The notes beneath the pieces are model-generated. The model was given only the letters and a program-made list of their open reading frames with translations. It was not told where the DNA came from and made no database searches. Below, piece by piece: positions 59,921 to 64,000 of a DNA stretch of 64,000 bases. Source of the stretch: Actinocatenispora rupis (lineage in GTDB: Bacteria; Actinomycetota; Actinomycetes; Mycobacteriales; Micromonosporaceae); the NCBI RefSeq assembly GCF_016861975.1, contig NZ_BOMB01000012.1, forward strand, positions 248,001-312,000, given 5' to 3'. Made by a program: the position numbers and the translations under genes. Positions within the stretch are counted from its first letter, which is position 1. Every line of letters begins with the position of its first letter.

Positions 59921-59924
59921 TGGG

Positions 59925-61136
59925 TCAGTGGTGGGCGTGGACGGGGTAGTCGGGGAGGGTGATGGCGTTGACGGCCTTGTCCATCCCGCCCATCATGAGG
60001 CGCTTGCCGGGCATCCGCATCATCATGCGGGTCAGGGCGTCGCGGAACCGGATGCCGCGGGCGGTGGCGGGCAGGAATCCCTTGGTACCACCGGGAAGTG
60101 GCTTCATGTTGGCGGCCACGTACTCGCGCATCCGCGCCTGGTACGCGGGATACGCGGTGCGGTGGTCGCCGGCGGCGGCGGCGATCTCGCCGGCGAGGAC
60201 GTACGCGCCGACGATGGCCATGCTGGTACCCATGCCGACGGAGCCGGCGGTGCAGGCGTCGCCGAGGAGTACGACGCGGCCGTGGTGCCAGGCGTCCATG
60301 ACGACCTTGCCGTGCCGGTCGAAGTAGAAGTCGTCGGCGCGCCACATGGATTCGAGGATGCGCGGCACCTCCCAGCCTTCGCCGTCGAGGATCCGGGCGA
60401 CGATGCGCTTCTGCGCGGTGACGTCGCGCCGGTCGTACGGGATGGGGTCGCAGGCGAAGTGGACCATGGCGCGGGCGCTGCCGTGGGCGGGGTAGAGCAG
60501 GACGTTGCGGCCGCCGGTGGTGCCGTTGCCGGCGGGCATGGAGTACATGAGTTCGGTGCCGTCGAGGTCGAACGAGGCGGCGTGGGTGAACACGGCGCGG
60601 TGGTAGCCGGAGTCGGCCATCCGCCAGGAGCCGGCGGGGAAGGCGAGGCGGCGGGTGTTGGAGAAGATGCCGTCGGCGCCGACGACCATGTCGTACCGGG
60701 CGGGTGGCGCCTTCTCGAACGTGACGTCGATGCCGTCGGCGGTCTCGGCGAGCGCGGTGATGCTGTCGTCGTAGACGTACCGGACGCCGTCGGTGGCGTC
60801 GATGAGGATGCGCATCAGGTCGCCGCGAAGGATCTCCAGGTCGGCGATGATGCCGCCGGAGTCGCCGAACGCGTCGCCGGACATCTCGGCGACCCGCCGC
60901 CCGGCACTGTCCACATAGGCCATTCCGTGTACGCCGGTGTGCGCGGCGCGGATCGGCTCCATGAGGCCCATCCGTTCGATCACGGTACGGGCGGCGCCGC
61001 GGATGTCGATGCCCTGGCCGCCGGGGCGGGGGCCGGGTGCGCGTTCGACGACGGTGACGTCGATGCCGTACCGGCGCAGCCAGTAGGCGAGCGCGGGGCC
61101 GGCGACGCTGGCTCCGGAGATGAGGACGGTGGTCAT
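59925..61136 (-). CDS. FAD-dependent aromatic-type monooxygenase
   Basis: A 403-residue PHBH-fold flavoprotein. The N-terminal FAD motif is ISGASVAGPALAYWL. The DG motif is VVGADGIFSNTRRL, and VVLLGDACTAGSVGMG is the GD motif that binds the FAD ribose. This is the class of TetX-like and tetracenomycin-type hydroxylases. It is divergent from a GntR/TetR hybrid regulator with shared operator-like repeats, so it is likely inducible by its substrate. The substrate is unknown; drug or polyketide hydroxylation is possible. Confidence 0.9.
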   Translation of the reverse strand: MTTVLISGASVAGPALAYWLRRYGIDVTVVERAPGPRPGGQGIDIRGAARTVIERMGLMEPIRAAHTGVHGMAYVDSAGRRVAEMSGDAFGDSGGIIADLEILRGDLMRILIDATDGVRYVYDDSITALAETADGIDVTFEKAPPARYDMVVGADGIFSNTRRLAFPAGSWRMADSGYHRAVFTHAASFDLDGTELMYSMPAGNGTTGGRNVLLYPAHGSARAMVHFACDPIPYDRRDVTAQKRIVARILDGEGWEVPRILESMWRADDFYFDRHGKVVMDAWHHGRVVLLGDACTAGSVGMGTSMAIVGAYVLAGEIAAAAGDHRTAYPAYQARMREYVAANMKPLPGGTKGFLPATARGIRFRDALTRMMMRMPGKRLMMGGMDKAVNAITLPDYPVHAHH

Positions 61137-61186
61137 GGGTGGCTCCCCGCGTACGGTCGGTGCGACTGTTCGCCCCGAGCTGTCCA

Positions 61187-61308
61187 GTACACTGTACGTA
61201 CACCTGTGCCGGCGTCAATCCCGTTGGTACACAACGGATCCAGTAATCCAGAACGCACTAGTGCACTACGCGGCGGGTAGGGTGTCCCGCAGGGATGGTG
61301 CACTAGTA
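61187..61308. promoter_or_regulatory. Divergent operator/promoter region
   Basis: GTACACTGTAC (61187-61197) is palindromic. GCACTAGTGC (61255-61264) is a perfect palindrome, and a related GTGCACTAGTAC lies at 61297-61308; the ACTAGT cores are 45 bp apart. A -10-like TAGGGT at 61278-61283 sits between them. Two sites flanking a promoter suggest repression by a dimeric regulator. Confidence 0.65.
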
Positions 61309-61323
61309 CGGGGAGGTGGCGAC

Positions 61324-62238
61324 ATGACGGCGCCGTACGCGCGGATCGTGGCGGACATCCGGCAGCGCATCGAGTCGGGCGAGCTGCCGCCGGGCAGCCG
61401 CGTCCCGTCGACACGTCGGATCATCGCCGACTACGGCGTGGCCATGGCCACCGCCAGCAAGGCGCTGTCCGCCCTCCGCCAGGCCGGCCTCGTGTACCCG
61501 GTGCCCGGCGTCGGCACCGTCGTCGCCGCCGCGGGAACCGTTGCGCCGCAACGCAAAGCGGCCGCGTCCGGCACCGACGACGTGGTCCGCGCCGCGATCG
61601 GCATCGCCGACGCCGACGGTCTCGCCGGGCTGTCCATGCGCCGCATCGCCACCGACCTGGGCATGGCCACCATGTCCCTGTACCGGCACGTCGCCAGCCG
61701 CGACGAGCTCGTCGTACGGATGCTCGACACGGCGCTCGGCGAGTACCCGCTGCCGGCCGACCCGCCGGACGGCTGGCGCGCCCGTACCGAGGTGTCCGCG
61801 CGGGCGCTGTGGGCGGCCTGCCAGCGGCACCCGTGGCTCGCGCACGCGCTGTCCATGACCCGGCCGCAGGCGTCGCCGAACGGCATGGCGCACACCGAGT
61901 TCGTGCTCGCCGCCCTCGACGGCCACGACCTCGACCTGGACACCAAGATGCACGTCGGCGTCGGCGTCTTCGTCTTCGTACGCGGCGTCGCCGTCAACAT
62001 CGAGCCCGAACTCCGCGCCGTACAGGACAGCGGGATGTCCGACGAGGACTGGATGACCGCGCACAAGCCGTCCATGCAGGCCGTCGTCGACCGGCGCCGC
62101 TTCCCGCACCTCGCCGCCGCGATGGCCGACGAGATCGACATGACCCTCGACTCGCTGTTCGAGTTCGGGTTGGCCCGCCTCCTCGACGGCCTCGACACCT
62201 TCCTCACCCCGCACGCACCATCCACAATGGACCGTTAG
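61324..62238 (+). CDS. GntR-TetR hybrid transcriptional regulator
   Basis: A 304-residue protein. Residues 1-70 are a GntR-type winged helix (YARIVADIRQRIESGELPPGSRVPS, then ATASKALSALRQAGLV). Residues about 85-140 are a second, TetR-type HTH (LSMRRIATDLGMATMSLYRHVASRDELV), followed by a TetR C-terminal bundle. This fusion is a known actinobacterial architecture. It is divergent from the FAD monooxygenase and probably represses it through the CACTAGT sites. Confidence 0.9.
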   Translation: MTAPYARIVADIRQRIESGELPPGSRVPSTRRIIADYGVAMATASKALSALRQAGLVYPVPGVGTVVAAAGTVAPQRKAAASGTDDVVRAAIGIADADGLAGLSMRRIATDLGMATMSLYRHVASRDELVVRMLDTALGEYPLPADPPDGWRARTEVSARALWAACQRHPWLAHALSMTRPQASPNGMAHTEFVLAALDGHDLDLDTKMHVGVGVFVFVRGVAVNIEPELRAVQDSGMSDEDWMTAHKPSMQAVVDRRRFPHLAAAMADEIDMTLDSLFEFGLARLLDGLDTFLTPHAPSTMDR

Positions 62239-62255
62239 CGGAACCGAGGGAAGCG

Positions 62256-62339
62256 ATGAATTCCTTCTCCTGGCGGCCTTCCGGACCGGCGTCTCGCCGG
62301 CGCAGCCGGTCTCGTCCGACCCGAACGGGAGTGTCATGA
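62256..62339 (+). CDS. 27-residue small ORF coupled to the GNAT gene
   Basis: ATG 62256 follows GAGGGAAGCG and the frame runs to a TGA at 62337-62339 that overlaps the GNAT start (ATGA). The peptide is MNSFSWRPSGPASRR and then Arg/Ser-rich. It may only deliver ribosomes to the next gene, or be a small basic protein. Confidence 0.45.
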   Translation: MNSFSWRPSGPASRRRSRSRPTRTGVS

Positions 62340-63328
62340 ACGTACGCACTGGCGGTGTGTCAGCGTCGAACCCGGTGCCGGGCTACGTGTTCCGGCCGTA
62401 CGGGGGCGGTGCGGATCACGGCGCGATGGCGGCCGTACGACGGGGATGCGTGGAGCGGGACCGCGTCGACCCGGGATCGGTGGTGGAGGGGCTCCCGACC
62501 GTGGCGGAGATCGCGGAGTCGTGCGCCAGGCTGGTGGACCCGGCCGGGAACCAGATCCTGGTGGAGCACGACGGTGCCGTCGTCGGCTACGCAACGGTCC
62601 GCTGGTGGCAGGAGCGGTCCGGAACGTGGCTGTACCTGCACCGTGGCTACCTGCTGCCGGGGCACCGCGGTCGGGGCGTGGGCTCGGCGATGCTTGGTTG
62701 GGCCGAGGCCCGCATCAGGCAGCTCGTCGAGCGGCAGGGCACCGCAGGTACGGCCGTGTTCGGCGCGAACGCCATGGCGGCCGAGGAGGACGCGACGGCG
62801 TTGCTGCTCGACGACGGCTACCGACGGGTGTTCAGCCTGACGGAGATGCGCCTGGCCGACCTGCGGCAGGTACCGGAGGCCGGCCGGTGGCCGGACGGCG
62901 TTCGCATCGGTGCCGTGCAGCCGTCCCACTACCGCGGGGCGTGGAAGACGGTCGTGGACTCCTACGCGGACACGTCGCACACTCCACAGTGGACGTTCGA
63001 GCGGTTCGTCGAGGTGGCGAACCCGATGTGCTGGCGGGCGGCCTGGGACGGGGACGAGCTGGCCGGCGTCGCGTTGTGTTCCCTCCGCCGGCACGACCGT
63101 ACGGTGGGCGAGGTCGAGGAGCTCAGCGTGCGCGCCGGGTCGAGGCGTCGAGGGCTGGGGCGGGCCCTGCTGCTGGACGGGTTGCGCTGCCTTCGCCGGC
63201 ACGGCGCGGTCACCGCCCGCCTGTACACCGGGACGGCGAACCCGCACCGCTCGTACGACCTGTACGAGAGCGTGGGGTTCCGGCGGACGAACGAGTACGT
63301 GCGCTACCGCAAACCGTTCGGCGGCTGA
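62336..63328 (+). CDS. Double GNAT-domain acetyltransferase
   Basis: A 330-residue protein with two GNAT halves. The first has LHRGYLLPGHRGRGVGSAML (about 100-119). The second has VEELSVRAGSRRRGLGRALL (about 255-274) and ends NPHRSYDLYESVGFRR. Both keep the R-G-x-G acetyl-CoA loop. This layout resembles mycothiol-synthase-like two-domain acetyltransferases, but the flanking residues are not enough to call MshD. A terminator hairpin follows at 63401. Confidence 0.88.
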   Translation: MNVRTGGVSASNPVPGYVFRPYGGGADHGAMAAVRRGCVERDRVDPGSVVEGLPTVAEIAESCARLVDPAGNQILVEHDGAVVGYATVRWWQERSGTWLYLHRGYLLPGHRGRGVGSAMLGWAEARIRQLVERQGTAGTAVFGANAMAAEEDATALLLDDGYRRVFSLTEMRLADLRQVPEAGRWPDGVRIGAVQPSHYRGAWKTVVDSYADTSHTPQWTFERFVEVANPMCWRAAWDGDELAGVALCSLRRHDRTVGEVEELSVRAGSRRRGLGRALLLDGLRCLRRHGAVTARLYTGTANPHRSYDLYESVGFRRTNEYVRYRKPFGG

Positions 63329-63400
63329 CGGGGCGCCCGGTGCTGGTCGGTCGGCCGGCTGGGCGGGTACGCCCTTGGGCTCTCGCCGCGTGCGGGTTCG

Positions 63401-63429
63401 CCGGCTGGCTGGGCATTCCAGCCAGCCGG
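63401..63429. terminator. Hairpin terminator between convergent genes
   Basis: CCGGCTGGCTGG (63401-63412) and CCAGCCAGCCGG (63418-63429) form a perfect 12-bp stem with a GCATT loop, just before the stop of the minus-strand reductase gene. Confidence 0.8.
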
Positions 63430-63434
63430 GCGGA

Positions 63435-64000
63435 TCACGCCTGTACGAGGGACTCCAGGGGTACGGCGGGGTCGGTGAGGCGGGCGCGGTCGACGGGTCG
63501 GCCGGCGCGGACGATGGCCTCGACGTGCTGGCTGACGTCCCAGACGTTGACGTTCATGCCGGCGAGCAGCCGGTCGCCGCGCAGCCAGAACGCGACGAAC
63601 TCGCGGGCCGCCACGTCCCCGCGGTACACGACCTCGACGTCGGGTGCGGCGACGTCGTCGACGTAGCCGGAGTATTCGAGGCCGAGGTCGTACTGGTCGG
63701 AGAAGAAGAACGGGACCTGGTCGTAGGGCGCGTGGTGGCCGAGCATCGCGTGGGCGGCGGCGATCCCGCCGTCGAGCGCGTTGGACCAGTGTTCGACGCG
63801 GATGCGGCGGCCGAGCCAGGGGCGCAGCGAGTTGGCGACGTCGCCGCAGGCGTACACGTCCTGGGCGGAGGTGCGGAGGTGTTCGTCGGTGACGATGCCG
63901 TTGTCGACGGCGAGGCCGCCGGCGGTGGCGAGTTCGACGGCGGGGCGGATGCCGACGCCGACCACGACGAGGTCGGCGGGCAGTTCGGTGCCGTCGCCGA
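63435..64000 (-). CDS. C-terminal part of a FAD/NAD-linked reductase, cut by window edge
   Basis: The last ~188 codons of a ferredoxin-reductase-type flavoprotein are visible. ADLVVVGVGIRPAVELA and the FAD-binding VYACGDVANSLRPWLGRR are present, followed by VEHWSNALDGGIAAAHAMLG and a C-terminal reductase domain (PFFFSDQYDLGLEYSGY). This matches the reductase partners of Rieske dioxygenases and cytochrome P450s. The N-terminus lies beyond the right edge. Confidence 0.9.
   Translation of the reverse strand, partial: GDGTELPADLVVVGVGIRPAVELATAGGLAVDNGIVTDEHLRTSAQDVYACGDVANSLRPWLGRRIRVEHWSNALDGGIAAAHAMLGHHAPYDQVPFFFSDQYDLGLEYSGYVDDVAAPDVEVVYRGDVAAREFVAFWLRGDRLLAGMNVNVWDVSQHVEAIVRAGRPVDRARLTDPAVPLESLVQA

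Noticed and set aside
62336-63328. Mycothiol synthase MshD
   Set aside because: The two-GNAT layout fits, but many actinomycete proteins share it and no diagnostic residues could be confirmed by eye.

Overview
The window is chromosomal DNA of a very GC-rich actinomycete. GTG starts are common, genes are joined by ATGA/GTGA overlaps, and many genes carry a TANNGT -10 box close to the start codon. The principal sigma factor has the Lys/Ala-rich N-terminal extension of the actinobacterial HrdB/SigA type. A Micromonosporales-type organism is a plausible guess, but nothing seen proves the family.

Layout. (1) 1-4973: a minus-strand DUF4129 / membrane protein / MoxR / DUF58 / (partial) membrane-protein operon in which the DUF4129 protein carries calcium-loop-like repeats. 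(2) 5.5-16.9 kb: small accessory enzymes and regulators. These include a flavoprotein, a broken erythromycin-esterase gene fused head-to-head to a broken HTH regulator, a cysteine hydrolase, an alpha/beta hydrolase with a divergent regulator, a TetR/aldo-keto reductase pair, an ArsR/SRPBCC pair, a VOC/sigma/TIGR03086 operon and a DHA2-type transporter. (3) 16.9-22.6 kb: a two-component system divergent from a small membrane-anchored protein, a CoiA-like nuclease-fold protein and a DoxX protein. (4) 22.5-37.4 kb: a surface-glycan island containing recognisable pseudaminic-acid genes (pseB, pseC, an SpsF/PseF-type cytidylyltransferase, pseG, pseI, pseH), an acyl carrier protein / adenylating enzyme / SDR module, and four large poorly characterised proteins. 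No flagellar genes are present, so a cell-wall or capsule nonulosonate polymer is the natural reading. (5) 37.5-43.6 kb: a secreted GH16 enzyme, an SDR, DUF5655 and DUF5107 proteins, and the principal sigma factor with a strong terminator. (6) 44.2-45.6 kb: decayed genes (a multicopper-oxidase remnant and a frameshifted TIGR03086 gene) next to tRNA-Asn. (7) 45.8-55.0 kb: a YtxH-like protein, a NodIJ-like ABC exporter, an Acg-type nitroreductase homologue, a PhzF-like protein, and dnaG interrupted by a LAGLIDADG intein inside its zinc finger. (8) 55-64 kb: small hypotheticals, regulators with clear palindromic operators, RtcB, a FAD monooxygenase with a divergent GntR/TetR-hybrid regulator, a double GNAT protein preceded by a coupled small ORF, and a truncated FAD/NAD reductase at the right edge.

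The most notable points are the intein placed directly in front of the third zinc ligand of primase, the nonulosonate island with its own acyl-carrier module, an in-frame 33-bp minisatellite inside a glycan gene, the reciprocal truncation near 7.46 kb, the tRNA-Asn gene graveyard, and several families of imperfect intergenic repeats. All functions are inferred by reading the sequence; no database search was possible.
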